Source of the DNA: Acinetobacter pseudolwoffii
GTDB lineage: Bacteria; Pseudomonadota; Gammaproteobacteria; Pseudomonadales; Moraxellaceae
DNA: 64,000 nt
Assembly (NCBI RefSeq): GCF_002803605.1
Contig: NZ_PHRG01000012.1
Coordinates: 62,001-126,000 of the forward strand
Reading direction: 5' to 3'
Shown here one piece after another: positions 51,973 through 61,367 of the stretch (position 1 is its first letter; each line of letters begins with the position of its first letter). The notes under the pieces were generated by a model. The model ran no database searches, was not told where the DNA came from, and saw only the letters and a program-made list of their open reading frames with translations. Position numbers and translations under genes: made by a program.

Positions 51973-52593
51973 ATGAGTCAGCACTGGAATGAATTGTATG
52001 CCCGGACGCAAGATCTGTATGGCACAGCAGCAAATCTTTTCATTCAGCAAATTTCGGACAAAATCCGAATAGAGGGTAAAACACTGGCAATTGCTGAAGG
52101 TGAAGGACGGAATATCTTATACCTGGCTGAGCGGGCAAGACAGCAGGGTTACCCTTTTTCAGCGGAAGTCTGGGATTATTCTGATGTTGCTTTGACGCAT
52201 CTGTCCAGCAAGGCTGAAGCCCAAGGGATAAAAGTTGAACTTAAACATGTTGATTTAACAGTAGCTCAATGGCCATCGGAGTTTTATCAAAATGTGATCT
52301 GTGTATTTGGTCATTTCGATATAGAAACACAAAAACAGGTTTTAGAAGGCATAAGAAAATCCTTGCTCAACGGTGGATGGTTTATTGGTGAGCTATATTC
52401 AAAGGAACAGATCGACTATAAAACCGGTGGTCCTTCAAATGTCGAATATTTATACGATCCTCGTTACATTCTAGAAGTCTTCGGACAGGACCACATCCAT
52501 CACTTTTATGTCGGGGAGCAAGAAAGGCAGGAGGGAAAATTACATTGTGGTAAATGCCATGTTATTCAATTTGCGATACAAGTGAGGAAGTAG
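51973..52593 (+). CDS. Class I SAM-dependent methyltransferase (206 aa)
   Basis: The core starts SQHWNELYARTQDLYGTAANLFI and has IAEGEGRNILYLAERARQQG as the SAM-binding GxGxx-like loop, with VWDYSDVALTHL after strand 2. It resembles the TehB-like/thiol methyltransferase group. It may methylate a chalcogen or thiol such as sulfide; inferred from context only. The ATG at 51973 is preceded by GGAGG and is preferred. Confidence 0.8.
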   Translation: MSQHWNELYARTQDLYGTAANLFIQQISDKIRIEGKTLAIAEGEGRNILYLAERARQQGYPFSAEVWDYSDVALTHLSSKAEAQGIKVELKHVDLTVAQWPSEFYQNVICVFGHFDIETQKQVLEGIRKSLLNGGWFIGELYSKEQIDYKTGGPSNVEYLYDPRYILEVFGQDHIHHFYVGEQERQEGKLHCGKCHVIQFAIQVRK

Positions 52594-52800
52594 AGCATAA
52601 GTGAATTTAATACATTTTGCTGACGATAAGGTCCTGCATTCTCATCATCAATATTTTTAGGGGGGATTACCATTACCGTAAAAATTCTCATTAAGACTAG
52701 GGAATGTATCTTTTTACTGATCTGTACCTTTTTTAATTTTCCTCTGTTCTTTAATTTAGTACCATCAATATAACTTACGCTGACGAGCTGGATTCACTGA

Positions 52801-53490
52801 ATGAAGTATATGGAAATCAGAGATTTGATTGAGGCTGAATTGAAAAAATACAGTTCTAATCAAATGATTCCATCGGAACGTTACTTGGCATTAAAGTTTA
52901 ACTGTTCAAGGGAAACAGTGCGTAAGGCTTATGAACAGCTTCGTGCCGAAGATAAAATTTACAAACGGCAAAATCTCGGCTGGTTTGTGAGTAATAAAAA
53001 AATTCAATACTATCCAAACTCAATTGAAAATTTTCGTTCTTATATGAAGGCACAGGGTTTTAATGCCAGAACAGAACTGATCTCGACCAGACAGCTGGAG
53101 CGATTTGATCACAGTGATGTTTTTAGTGAAGCAACGAGAAGACTCGGCTTTATTGAAATTATCCGTTTACGTTATGCTGATGATGTCCCGGTACTCCTTG
53201 AATACAATTATCTGCCTGTTGCGCTATTTCCAGATGTGCTGAATTATGACGTGATTACTTCGGTCCAAGATGTCATTAAAAATCACTTTGATTATGATTA
53301 TACGAGTAGTCAGTTAAAAATTAAAAATACCGGTGTCTCTCATTTTGAGAGCCAATATTTAGGAATTCCTATAAGCCAAACAGCAACTTACATTGAACGT
53401 ATTTCAAAATCAAACGATCTGGTGATTGAATATGACATCGAAATCTGGTCTCAGGACAAAATTGAAATGACCCTAGATATTCACGCATAA
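52801..53490 (+). CDS. GntR-family regulator with UTRA domain (229 aa)
   Basis: MKYMEIRDLIEAELKKYSSNQMIPSERYLALKFNCSRETVRKAYEQLRAEDKIYKRQNLGWFV is a classic GntR winged helix. The C-terminal 150 residues match UTRA (ligand-binding): RLGFIEIIRLRYADDVPVLLEYNYLP. It belongs to the HutC subgroup. It precedes and probably controls the kinase-receptor-transporter genes, where a TGGTA-TG-TACCA dyad lies in the promoter. Confidence 0.93.
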   Translation: MKYMEIRDLIEAELKKYSSNQMIPSERYLALKFNCSRETVRKAYEQLRAEDKIYKRQNLGWFVSNKKIQYYPNSIENFRSYMKAQGFNARTELISTRQLERFDHSDVFSEATRRLGFIEIIRLRYADDVPVLLEYNYLPVALFPDVLNYDVITSVQDVIKNHFDYDYTSSQLKIKNTGVSHFESQYLGIPISQTATYIERISKSNDLVIEYDIEIWSQDKIEMTLDIHA

Positions 53491-53515
53491 GCTTATATTT
53501 ATCTCCAATCCATTC

Positions 53516-53550
53516 AAATCCTAAAAACTTCTGTGTTTTTAGGATTTTTT
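53516..53550 (+). terminator. Rho-independent terminator after the GntR gene
   Basis: AAATCCTAAAAAC pairs with GTTTTTAGGATTT around TTCTGT, followed by a T-run. It separates the regulator's transcript from the following genes. Confidence 0.85.
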
Positions 53551-53625
53551 ATTTTTAAAATAATTTTAATTATTAAGCATTCTATTTTTATATTTAAAAG
53601 GCTAAACTTGCCTCCAATTTAATAC

Positions 53626-53637
53626 TGGTATGTACCA
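53626..53637. promoter_or_regulatory. Candidate GntR/HutC operator
   Basis: TGGTA-TG-TACCA, perfect 5-base arms, resembles known HutC-subfamily operators (e.g. the GGTATGTACC or TGGTnnnnACCA type). It lies 115 bp upstream of the kinase gene, downstream of the GntR terminator. No TPP riboswitch is seen in this leader. Confidence 0.6.
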
Positions 53638-53751
53638 CTTAATTTTGGGACAAACCTTAAATATTAAATGTATTTGAAAATACTGTGTAGATGTTTGCTT
53701 AAATGATGACTCTCCATTACCACATGATGATCTGGCTCAGGGATATTGATA

Positions 53752-54945
53752 ATGACCACAATGACTGATGATTTAGGTCATGGTATGGGCAATGCCTGGG
53801 AAAATAAAGACTGGGCACATATTTCTGATCCAGAATTACAAAGCCTGCAGCAGCAGTATTCCTGTTTACAAGGTCATATTCAGATTTTGTGGTGTAGTCC
53901 ACGGCCATTTTCATCTGCAGTATTGGTTAAAGTAGAGCAGGATCTTGTGAGCAGGGATGAAATAGTCGCGCATCAGTATTTGATCAAGCGCAGCCATTGT
54001 TCCTTTCGTCGTGCCCGCGATATTTTACAGGAGCATGCCGTTCTTCAGCATTTAGCTAGCAAAGAAATTCCTGTTGCAGCATTGATTAGCTCAAATCAAG
54101 GTCTGACCGCTTTAGAGCTAGGTGACTGGACCTATGAAGTCTATGCAAAAGCAGCCGGCTTAGATCTGTATGCAGATCAGCAATCCTGGAAACCTTTTTT
54201 CTATGCTGAACATGCTGCGAAAGCGGGGCAATTACTGGCAAGCTTACATATGGCCATGCAGGATTTTCCTGAGCGGCAAGGCCGATCAGCATCTTATTTA
54301 TTGTCCAATCAGCAGCTTTTAAACAGTGAAAATATCGTTACAGCCATTCAACGGCGCATTGTAAACAGTCCAGAATTAAGCCGTTACTGTGCCGACAAAA
54401 ATTTAGATCCTTACTTTTTAGATCAAATCTTACAGGTTCACCAGCGTATTCAGCCTGTATTGCAACAGGCAAGCAGAATTTGGACCCATAACGATTTACA
54501 CGCTTCTAATCTATTTTGGTCAGCACCGGATGCCAAAGCGGAGATTACTGCCGTAATTGATTTTGGTTTATCTGACCGAAATTCGGCACTTTATGATCTG
54601 GCTGTGACGATTGAACGTAATTTCATTGATTGGTTGGAATTAAAGCAGAACCCACATATTCCGATTGATGAAGCCGGTTTAACCGCTTTTCTCCATGCTT
54701 ATTTTTCCGAGATACATCCACAAGAAGATTTTAGTATTTTGCCAGAACTGCTGAAAATCGTGCATCTGGATTTCGCTTTTTCAGAGCTGGAGTATTTTGT
54801 GGGCATTACCCACAACCTCAACCATGCAGATGCGGCTTATTACGACTGGATTATCGGTCATGTGGACTGGTTCTTTGGCGAACAAGGCCAACAATTTACC
54901 CAGACTTTAACCCGGCTCATTCAACACGAATTGCACTCTTCTTAG
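53752..54945 (+). CDS. APH/choline-kinase-fold phosphotransferase (397 aa)
   Basis: The protein carries the kinase signature WTHNDLHASNLFWSAPDAKAEITAVIDFGLSDRNSALYDLAVTIERNF (about 243-291), which has the catalytic HxDLHxxN and the metal-binding DFG-like DFGLSD. An ATP-grasp-free N-terminal lobe starts before it. It belongs to the aminoglycoside/choline/thiamine kinase superfamily. Context with a TonB receptor and a PnuC transporter suggests it phosphorylates the imported compound (vitamin salvage), rather than giving antibiotic resistance. The ATG at 53752 is preferred over the in-frame TTG at 53746. Confidence 0.82.
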   Translation: MTTMTDDLGHGMGNAWENKDWAHISDPELQSLQQQYSCLQGHIQILWCSPRPFSSAVLVKVEQDLVSRDEIVAHQYLIKRSHCSFRRARDILQEHAVLQHLASKEIPVAALISSNQGLTALELGDWTYEVYAKAAGLDLYADQQSWKPFFYAEHAAKAGQLLASLHMAMQDFPERQGRSASYLLSNQQLLNSENIVTAIQRRIVNSPELSRYCADKNLDPYFLDQILQVHQRIQPVLQQASRIWTHNDLHASNLFWSAPDAKAEITAVIDFGLSDRNSALYDLAVTIERNFIDWLELKQNPHIPIDEAGLTAFLHAYFSEIHPQEDFSILPELLKIVHLDFAFSELEYFVGITHNLNHADAAYYDWIIGHVDWFFGEQGQQFTQTLTRLIQHELHSS

Positions 54946-54996
54946 TTGCTCTCTAAACCCGGCATCATCACCCACTTCAAATACATAAGGTTTCGT

Positions 54997-57192
54997 ATGA
55001 ACAATCGTCAACTCAAACAGAATGTATTAACCCGATCTTTAAATATGATCATTCTGTCGCAGCTTTGTTTAGCCCCGCTGACTTATGCTGAAGACGATGT
55101 TCAACAGCTTGACACGATTGTCATTACAGCCGATCAAAGCATCCCTTACTCGAGTGCCAAAGTGAATGTCGAGGGATTTGCTACGGACAGTCTGCAAAAA
55201 ATCCCTGCATCTGTCTCTGTCATCACAGCAGATCTCATTGCTGAACAACATGCTCGCGTGCTGAGCGATGTGGTAAAAAATGATGCAGCCATCGGTGATG
55301 GCTATGCTGCAATTGGCTATTATCCAAACTTTGTCTCGCGTGGCTTTGCACTCGATTTGGCATCAAGCTACCTCATTAATGGCAATGTGATTCGTGGTGA
55401 ACAAAACGTTGCACTTGAAAACAAAGAACGTGTGGAAATTTTAAAAGGCATGTCCGCGATTCAAAGTGGTATGTCGACCCCGGGTGGTGTGGTCAATTAT
55501 GTCACCAAGCGACCGAAAGATATTCAGGCACTGACATTCTCGGCCGATCAACACGGCCAGTTTTCAGTGGCAACTGATCTCGGTGGTTTTTTGGGTGATG
55601 AGCAACAATTCGGATATCGCATCAATCTGGTGAATGAACAGATGGAGTCTTATGTCGATCATGTCGATGGTGAACGCTATCTAGCGGCATTGGCCTTAGA
55701 CTGGAAAACATCTGAGCAATCCAAATTAGAATTTGATCTTGAAGCACAGCGTTCCGAACAAAAATCAGTGCCAGGTTATCAATTACTGGATGGTAAAGTC
55801 CCAGAAAATGTGAAATGGGACCGATTGCTGGGTTATCAGACTTGGGGCAAACCGGTCACGATCGATAGTCTGAATAGCAGTTTAAAATATAGCTATGCAT
55901 TGAATGATGACTGGAACTTGGGACTCGTCGCAGCCCACAGTAAATCCAGAGTTGATGACTATTCAAGCTTTGCTTATGGTTATTATCGGGAAGGCTGTCT
56001 GGAAGAGTATTCCTGTAACACGTTTGGTAAAGCTGGCGAGTATGATATTTACGATTATCAAAATCCTGATGATACCTATCAGACTAACCAATTTAAAATC
56101 AAGTTAGATGGTCTATTACATACTGATCGGGCGTTACATTACCTTAACTTTGATTTGACTCACACAGATAAATCTAGAAATCGTTACAATGGTGTAAACC
56201 AATACATAAATTCAGAAGACTATGTTGGTAATATTTACCAAGATACCTACGATAGGATCCCAGAAGATGGATATCTTGGTCCCTATTTTAAAGCTTTAGA
56301 CAGTAAACAAACTGCATTGACGTTTCTTGATCGTATTGAATGGAATGACCACTGGTCCACTTTGATTGGTGGTAAATGGATCGAGCTGGATGAACAAGCA
56401 CAAGCATATGTTTATTCTGAAGATCAGGTAATAAAAGTCCGCGATACCGATTTAGGCAAATTTTTACCGCAGTTTGCAGTGAGTTATAGTCCAGTAGAGT
56501 CAACCACTGTGTATGCCGCTTATGCGAAAGGCTTGTCAGATGGAAAGACAGCGCCTTGGTTTGCAGAGAATGCTACTGAAACTCTAGCGCCGATCTATTC
56601 AGAGCAATATGAAATTGGTCTAAAACAACAGATCAAGCAGTTTTTATTGACTGCCTCGCTATTTGATTTACGTCAAGACAACCAATATAGCAAACCAATG
56701 GACACAGGCTTTATGTTTGTACAAGAAGGTGAGCAGCATAGTCGTGGTCTAGAGTTGGGACTCAATGGTGTATTAACGGATGATTTGGCCTTAACCTCAT
56801 CATTCACATGGACCAAAGCCCGTTTAGAAAATGTGGAAGCGGTTGAATATGGTAATCATCAGGCGCAAAACGTGCCAAAAGCTCGTTTCGCAACGCATCT
56901 TCGCTATAACGTACCGGGCATCGAAGGTTTCACTGTTCTGACAGGTGGTCAATACAGTTCAAGCAAATATGCCAACAAAGAGGGCACTGCGAAAGTCGCG
57001 GGTTATAGTGTGGTTGATTTAGGCGCTGCTTATCAATTTAAGCTAAATACGACCGATGCATTGCTGCGCTTGAATATTAATAATCTGTTCAACAAGAAAT
57101 ACTGGCGTGATGCAGGTGAATTTTTGGGTGATGATTATTTATTCTTGGGTTCGCCGCGTACAGCAACCTTGTCATTCAATCTGAACTTCTAA
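54997..57192 (+). CDS. TonB-dependent outer-membrane receptor (731 aa)
   Basis: A signal peptide (through LCLAPLTYAEDD) is followed by the TonB box-like DTIVITA and the plug domain: VEGFATDSLQKIPASVSVITADLIAEQ.., LENKERVEILKGMSAIQSGMSTPGGVVNYVTKRP. The 22-strand barrel ends in LNINNLFNKKYWRDAG.. and RTATLSFNLNF with the terminal aromatic. It resembles siderophore-type receptors in fold, but the neighbouring PnuC and kinase suggest a vitamin-type ligand. The ATG at 54997 is the better start over the in-frame TTG at 54946. Confidence 0.9.
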   Translation: MNNRQLKQNVLTRSLNMIILSQLCLAPLTYAEDDVQQLDTIVITADQSIPYSSAKVNVEGFATDSLQKIPASVSVITADLIAEQHARVLSDVVKNDAAIGDGYAAIGYYPNFVSRGFALDLASSYLINGNVIRGEQNVALENKERVEILKGMSAIQSGMSTPGGVVNYVTKRPKDIQALTFSADQHGQFSVATDLGGFLGDEQQFGYRINLVNEQMESYVDHVDGERYLAALALDWKTSEQSKLEFDLEAQRSEQKSVPGYQLLDGKVPENVKWDRLLGYQTWGKPVTIDSLNSSLKYSYALNDDWNLGLVAAHSKSRVDDYSSFAYGYYREGCLEEYSCNTFGKAGEYDIYDYQNPDDTYQTNQFKIKLDGLLHTDRALHYLNFDLTHTDKSRNRYNGVNQYINSEDYVGNIYQDTYDRIPEDGYLGPYFKALDSKQTALTFLDRIEWNDHWSTLIGGKWIELDEQAQAYVYSEDQVIKVRDTDLGKFLPQFAVSYSPVESTTVYAAYAKGLSDGKTAPWFAENATETLAPIYSEQYEIGLKQQIKQFLLTASLFDLRQDNQYSKPMDTGFMFVQEGEQHSRGLELGLNGVLTDDLALTSSFTWTKARLENVEAVEYGNHQAQNVPKARFATHLRYNVPGIEGFTVLTGGQYSSSKYANKEGTAKVAGYSVVDLGAAYQFKLNTTDALLRLNINNLFNKKYWRDAGEFLGDDYLFLGSPRTATLSFNLNF

Positions 57193-57220
57193 ATTGGCTG
57201 CTTAATCAGGTTATATTGCT

Positions 57221-57790
57221 ATGGAAAATATAGAAATTGCAGCGTTCATTTTAAACGTTTTAGGTGTCTGGCTGACCTCCAAACAATATAAAGTCTGCTG
57301 GTTGGTGAATATTGTCGCTGTATTTTTATATATGATTATTTTTTATCGTGTCAATTTATTTGCAGACGCAGCATTACAAGCCGTATTTATCTTGATGCAA
57401 CTGTATGGCTGGTATAGCTGGTCGAAGAAAAATCATGACCAGGCTATCACCGTGCAGATTGGCTATTTGAATAAAAAAATCTGGGTATATAGCCTGATTG
57501 TGGGTATTGTCGCCGGTCTGGTGATTGGCGCCTTATTTGCTCATTTCACCACAGCATCACTCCCTTGGTTGGATTCCATGTTGGCTTCTTTTAGCTTGGT
57601 GGCAAGTTATTGGGCGGCAAAAAAATATATTGAAAGCTGGGGATTATGGTGTGTGTTAGATGTGATTTATGTCGGCATGTATAGCTATAAGTCATTGTAT
57701 TTAACCGCCGTGCTTTATTTTATTTTTATTCTTCTGGCACTCAATGGCTGGAGAATGTGGCGAAATCTTTATAGAGTGAAATTATCTTGA
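57221..57790 (+). CDS. PnuC-family vitamin transporter (189 aa)
   Basis: A seven-helix membrane protein: AAFILNVLGVWLTSKQYKVCWLVNIVAVFLYMIIFY and YGWYSWSKK are typical of PnuC proteins that take up nicotinamide riboside, riboflavin (RibM/PnuX) or thiamine (PnuT). Substrate choice cannot be fixed from sequence alone. Phosphorylation inside the cell traps the substrate, which matches the kinase two genes upstream. It lies 28 bp after the receptor. Confidence 0.9.
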   Translation: MENIEIAAFILNVLGVWLTSKQYKVCWLVNIVAVFLYMIIFYRVNLFADAALQAVFILMQLYGWYSWSKKNHDQAITVQIGYLNKKIWVYSLIVGIVAGLVIGALFAHFTTASLPWLDSMLASFSLVASYWAAKKYIESWGLWCVLDVIYVGMYSYKSLYLTAVLYFIFILLALNGWRMWRNLYRVKLS

Positions 57791-57793
57791 AAT

Positions 57794-57876
57794 GACACTA
57801 TTGCAAATAGAAATTTGAGGTGATGCTCTTTCGTTTAAAAAAAGTATTTATAGACTAAAAACTTTATTTGAATTGG
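57794..57876 (-). mobile_element. Degenerate IS6-family end, opposite orientation
   Basis: From GACACTATTGCAAATAG at 57794 onward the sequence matches the reverse complement of 18343-18265 over roughly 80 bases with about one mismatch in four, including the terminal repeat (GGCACTGTTGCAAA in a good copy). It lies a few bases after the pnuC stop. It is an old and inactive relic, oriented inversely to the three ends in the left half. Confidence 0.6.
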
Positions 57877-57921
57877 CCGCAGCTTGAAGATGTTGCTGAT
57901 ATTTTGTGAAAGCTAGCTACC

Positions 57922-57959
57922 ATACATTCAAAGCGAACCGAAGTTCGCTTTGAATGTAT
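57922..57959 (-). terminator. Perfect 17-bp stem with UUCG-type loop, shared by pnuC and aldehyde dehydrogenase genes
   Basis: ATACATTCAAAGCGAAC pairs perfectly with its partner around CGAA; on the minus strand the loop is C(TTCG)G, an extra-stable tetraloop. It lies between convergent genes and can stop transcription from the right and possibly from the left. Confidence 0.75.
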
Positions 57960-57967
57960 TTCACTTC

Positions 57968-59479
57968 TTAAAAGAACCCGGCTGGTTTGGTCGAATAGCT
58001 GACTAGCAAGTTTTTAGTCTGCTGATAATGATCCAGCATCATTCTATGATTCTCACGCCCAATCCCTGATTTTTTATAACCACCGAAAGCCGCATGGGCA
58101 GGGTAGATGTGATAACAGTTGGTCCAGACCCGGCCGGCCTGAATAGCACGGCCTGCACGGTAAGAGGTATGCGCTGAGCGTGACCAGACACCGGCACCGA
58201 GTCCATAAATCGTATCATTGGCGATCTTGATCGCATCATCAAAGTCTTTGAAGGTGGTCACAGCCAGTACAGGCCCGAAGATTTCTTCCTGGAAGGTCTT
58301 CATGTCATTGGTGCCTTTAAAGATAGTCGGCTCAATATAGAAACCTTGCCCCACTTCCTGACGTGCTTCACCACCAGTCAGGATCTGTGCGCCTTCTTCA
58401 CGACCAGTGGCAATACAGCCCAGAATCTTGTCCTGCTGTTCCTGTGAGGCTTGCGCGCCAATCATGGTGTCAGTATCCAGCGGATGCCCGGTTTTAATCC
58501 GTTTCACCCGTTCAACGGCACGCGCCAGAAATTCGTCAGCAATACTTTCCTGGATCAGCGCACGCGATGGACAGGTGCAGATTTCACCCTGGTTCAGGGC
58601 AAACATGGCAAAACCTTCCAGCGCTTTGTCCAGATAATCGTCTTCCTGATCCATGATGTCAGCAAAGAACAGATTTGGTGATTTACCCCCCAGTTCCAGC
58701 GTCACCGGAATAATATTTTCGGTGGCATATTGCATGATCATCTGACCGACGGCGGTGGAACCGGTAAAGGCAATCTTGGCAATGCGTGGGTTGGTGGCTA
58801 GCGGGCGACCGACTTCAACCCCATAACCATTGACGATATTCAGGACACCCGGTGGCAAAATATCCTGAATCAGTTCAGCCAGCACCAGAATGCTGACCGG
58901 AGTCTGTTCTGCAGGTTTCAACACAATGCAGTTGCCCGCAGCCAGGGCAGGTGCCAGTTTCCAGACAGCCATCAGAATCGGAAAGTTCCACGGGATAATC
59001 TGACCCACGACGCCCAACGGCTCATGAAAATGATAAGCAATCGTATCTTCATCAATTTCGGAAATGCCGCCTTCCTGCGCACGAATACAGCCGGCAAAAT
59101 AACGGAAATGGTCAATCGCCAGCGGAATATCGGCAGCCAGCGTTTCACGGATCGGTTTGCCGTTATCCCAGGTTTCTGCCACTGCCAGCAGTTCCAGATT
59201 TTGTTCCAGACGATCGGCAATTTTCAACAGAATATTGGAGCGGGTGGTCGGCGATGCTCTGTTCCATTGTTCTTTGGCTTTGTGCGCTGCATCCAGGGCC
59301 AATTCAATGTCTTCTACAGAAGAACGCGGAACCTTGGTAAAGACTTTGCCATCTACCGGAGAGATGTTGTCAAAGTATTCACCTTTGACCGGAGCGACCC
59401 ATTCGCCGCCAATAAAATTCTCGTATTGTGCTTTAAAATGAACTTTTGAATCAGGTTGATTAGGATCGACGTAACGCAT
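57968..59479 (-). CDS. NAD-dependent aldehyde dehydrogenase, AldB/ExaC-like (503 aa)
   Basis: The classical ALDH fold. [26 protein letters not shown] starts it; [25 protein letters not shown] is the cofactor loop, [11 protein letters not shown] holds the general base Glu and [15 protein letters not shown] the nucleophilic Cys. The sequence resembles acetaldehyde and related aldehyde dehydrogenases of about 506 residues. It oxidises the aldehyde made by the iron alcohol dehydrogenase of this block to the acid. It is divergent from the GAF regulator and may be activated by it. Confidence 0.94.
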   Translation of the reverse strand: MRYVDPNQPDSKVHFKAQYENFIGGEWVAPVKGEYFDNISPVDGKVFTKVPRSSVEDIELALDAAHKAKEQWNRASPTTRSNILLKIADRLEQNLELLAVAETWDNGKPIRETLAADIPLAIDHFRYFAGCIRAQEGGISEIDEDTIAYHFHEPLGVVGQIIPWNFPILMAVWKLAPALAAGNCIVLKPAEQTPVSILVLAELIQDILPPGVLNIVNGYGVEVGRPLATNPRIAKIAFTGSTAVGQMIMQYATENIIPVTLELGGKSPNLFFADIMDQEDDYLDKALEGFAMFALNQGEICTCPSRALIQESIADEFLARAVERVKRIKTGHPLDTDTMIGAQASQEQQDKILGCIATGREEGAQILTGGEARQEVGQGFYIEPTIFKGTNDMKTFQEEIFGPVLAVTTFKDFDDAIKIANDTIYGLGAGVWSRSAHTSYRAGRAIQAGRVWTNCYHIYPAHAAFGGYKKSGIGRENHRMMLDHYQQTKNLLVSYSTKPAGFF

Positions 59480-59528
59480 ATGTATTTCCTTTGCTTATTT
59501 TCGTATGGCAAAACCGCTTCTACAGCTT

Positions 59529-59579
59529 TGGTATAAGGTACTTCTGCATCTTATTTGATTAATATAACTGGTATAAGGT
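59529..59579 (-). promoter_or_regulatory. Two direct repeats TGGTATAAGGT, 40 bp apart, upstream of the aldehyde dehydrogenase gene
   Basis: TGGTATAAGGT occurs at 59529-59539 and 59569-59579, starts separated by 40 bp, about four helix turns. They lie in the 201-bp gap between the aldehyde dehydrogenase and regulator genes and are likely activator sites. The binding protein is probably the adjacent GAF regulator. Confidence 0.5.
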
Positions 59580-59680
59580 TGGAAAAAGGTTGGAGCTAGC
59601 ATGTTCACGATATTTTCATCCATTTTAAAAAAATAACGATTACAGCCGATGTAAATCATGAATTGTTGTGAGAATAAGGA

Positions 59681-60862
59681 ATGATGACAAAACAAGATTT
59701 GATGGAAAAAAGGCACAATACTGATCAGCTTCGGCAAAACAGCAGTTTGTCTCCCTTACATGCAGAACAGCTGGGACAGAGTATTGCCAGCTCCTGGCAA
59801 CGTTCATCCTCGGCTGAAATCCCGAAGAATCGTTTAGCAGCACCGCTGACGGATTTAAAAAAGACCACTTCTTCCTCAACTTTAGCCCAAGCCCTGCAAC
59901 ATTGTGCTCAGGATTTAAAACATATTGCCGAGCAATCTTCTATGGTGCTGGCGGTCGGAGATATCGGCAGCACCATCATTTGGGCAGCTTCTAGCCCACA
60001 AATGCAAAGTGCCGCAGAAAGTGTACATTTTATTGAAGGTGGGCAATGGCGCGAAGAGCTAGTCGGAACCAATGCATTGGCATTATCCTTAAAAACTCAA
60101 CAATCCAGCTGTGTCTTTTCCAGTGAACATTACATGTCCTCCATTCATGATTGGGTTTGTTACGCTGCCCCGATTATTGATCCCTATTCAAAACAGGTCT
60201 TAGGTGTCATTGATCTGTCGACTACCTGGCCAAAGCATAACAGTTTAGCACTACTAGCTGCGGAGCGCTGTGCTACGATCATCCAGTCGGCTCTACTAGA
60301 ATGCCAGAAGCAGCGCCTGTTTATTCGAGCTTTTTCAGTACCTCAAGTGCTGTTTAATGGCAAGATGCTGGTTCTGACTCCTCGACAGATTGAAATTCTG
60401 ACCATTCTAGCCTTATGTCCGCAGGGTCTGAGTCTAGATACATTGCATCAAGCCTTATATGGCGAGCGCAAGGTCAGTATGGGTACTTTAAAAGCAGAAA
60501 TGTCACAATTACGCGATTTATTAGGTGGTATGCTGGGTTCCAGACCCTATCGTTTATTGGCGCATGTAGAGGCTGATTTTTTAATGACAGAGCAATCTTT
60601 AGATGCTGGGTATATCGATTCAGCCTTGAAATTATGTACCGGCGTATTTCTGGCCAAAACAGAAAGTCCATTTCTATGCGCTTGGAGAGATTGTCTGGAA
60701 TCACGCCTGAGCGATGCCATTTTCAAGGCTAATGAAACCGATGTCTTGCTGAAACATGTGGCACATTTTCCTGAAGCGATTGATGCTGTAGAACGCCTGA
60801 TTGAACTGATGCCCAAAAACCATCCCGTTCATCAGACTCTGTTAAAATATAAAAATCTTTAA
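59681..60862 (+). CDS. GAF-domain transcriptional regulator with winged-helix C-terminus (393 aa)
   Basis: The N-terminal part resembles AcoR: AEQLGQSIASSWQRS.. then a GAF domain (about 80-200) with GGQWREELVGTNALALSLKTQQSSCVFSSEHY. There is no central AAA+ sigma-54 domain. Instead a winged-helix segment of the SARP/BTAD kind follows, LVLTPRQIEILTILALCPQGLSLDTLHQALYGERKVSMGTLKAEMSQLRDLLG, then a helical tail. It likely senses an alcohol or aldehyde and activates the flanking dehydrogenase genes. An AAGGA ribosome site precedes the ATG. Confidence 0.88.
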   Translation: MMTKQDLMEKRHNTDQLRQNSSLSPLHAEQLGQSIASSWQRSSSAEIPKNRLAAPLTDLKKTTSSSTLAQALQHCAQDLKHIAEQSSMVLAVGDIGSTIIWAASSPQMQSAAESVHFIEGGQWREELVGTNALALSLKTQQSSCVFSSEHYMSSIHDWVCYAAPIIDPYSKQVLGVIDLSTTWPKHNSLALLAAERCATIIQSALLECQKQRLFIRAFSVPQVLFNGKMLVLTPRQIEILTILALCPQGLSLDTLHQALYGERKVSMGTLKAEMSQLRDLLGGMLGSRPYRLLAHVEADFLMTEQSLDAGYIDSALKLCTGVFLAKTESPFLCAWRDCLESRLSDAIFKANETDVLLKHVAHFPEAIDAVERLIELMPKNHPVHQTLLKYKNL

Positions 60863-61367
60863 AGCTGATGTAACTGTCGGTACAAAGCTAAACAGTTAAA
60901 ATAGGAATATTCTGGAATATTAAGTATTATCCTTGCTTACTGTGAGTTTACTTATTAATTTAGACTGAACCTGATCCTAAAATTTTTATCAGTGGCTACC
61001 CAGTTTGCTGTTTGCCTAGATGCTTGATATCAGCTACGCTCACCTTCATGTCATTTGAAGGACGCGCAGTTTATTCCTCAGGGATCAAATATAATCGTAA
61101 GATAATACGCTATGAAATTTTATTTATGGCTAGAACGGGCTAAAAAAATAGTGGCATTTTTCTACCATGGGATTAATGTCGATATTCATAATGAAGGGGA
61201 CTTCATAAAAAAGAAACACCCCCCGCTTTTATCCTCTTATGAAGGCAAAAGGATCAGCCAGGAACAGGAAAATGCATGTCTGCTCTTGGCACACTTCCTC
61301 AGGAAGTGAAACAGGGGCTGTTAAAAATGTAAGTCAGATGCTTGGAGAGAAGACTTACATTGAGGCA
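60863..61367. other. Intergenic, no supported gene
   Basis: Two short overlapping plus-strand frames (61112-61309, 61239-61523) lack recognisable products and the second overlaps the dehydrogenase antisense. A C-run and a G/C-rich hairpin-like patch around 61216-61260 may be part of a terminator for the regulator. Confidence 0.4.

Noticed and set aside
53491..53751. TPP riboswitch before the kinase gene
   Set aside because: The conserved CUGAGA/thi-box elements are absent; only a terminator and a GntR-type dyad are visible.
53752..54945. Aminoglycoside resistance gene
   Set aside because: It has the APH-fold kinase signature, but its neighbours (TonB receptor, PnuC, GntR) indicate salvage rather than antibiotic modification; no known resistance subtype is recognisable.
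61112..61309. 65-codon plus-strand ORF after the GAF regulator
   Set aside because: No recognisable product and weak start context; the neighbouring frame overlaps the alcohol dehydrogenase antisense.
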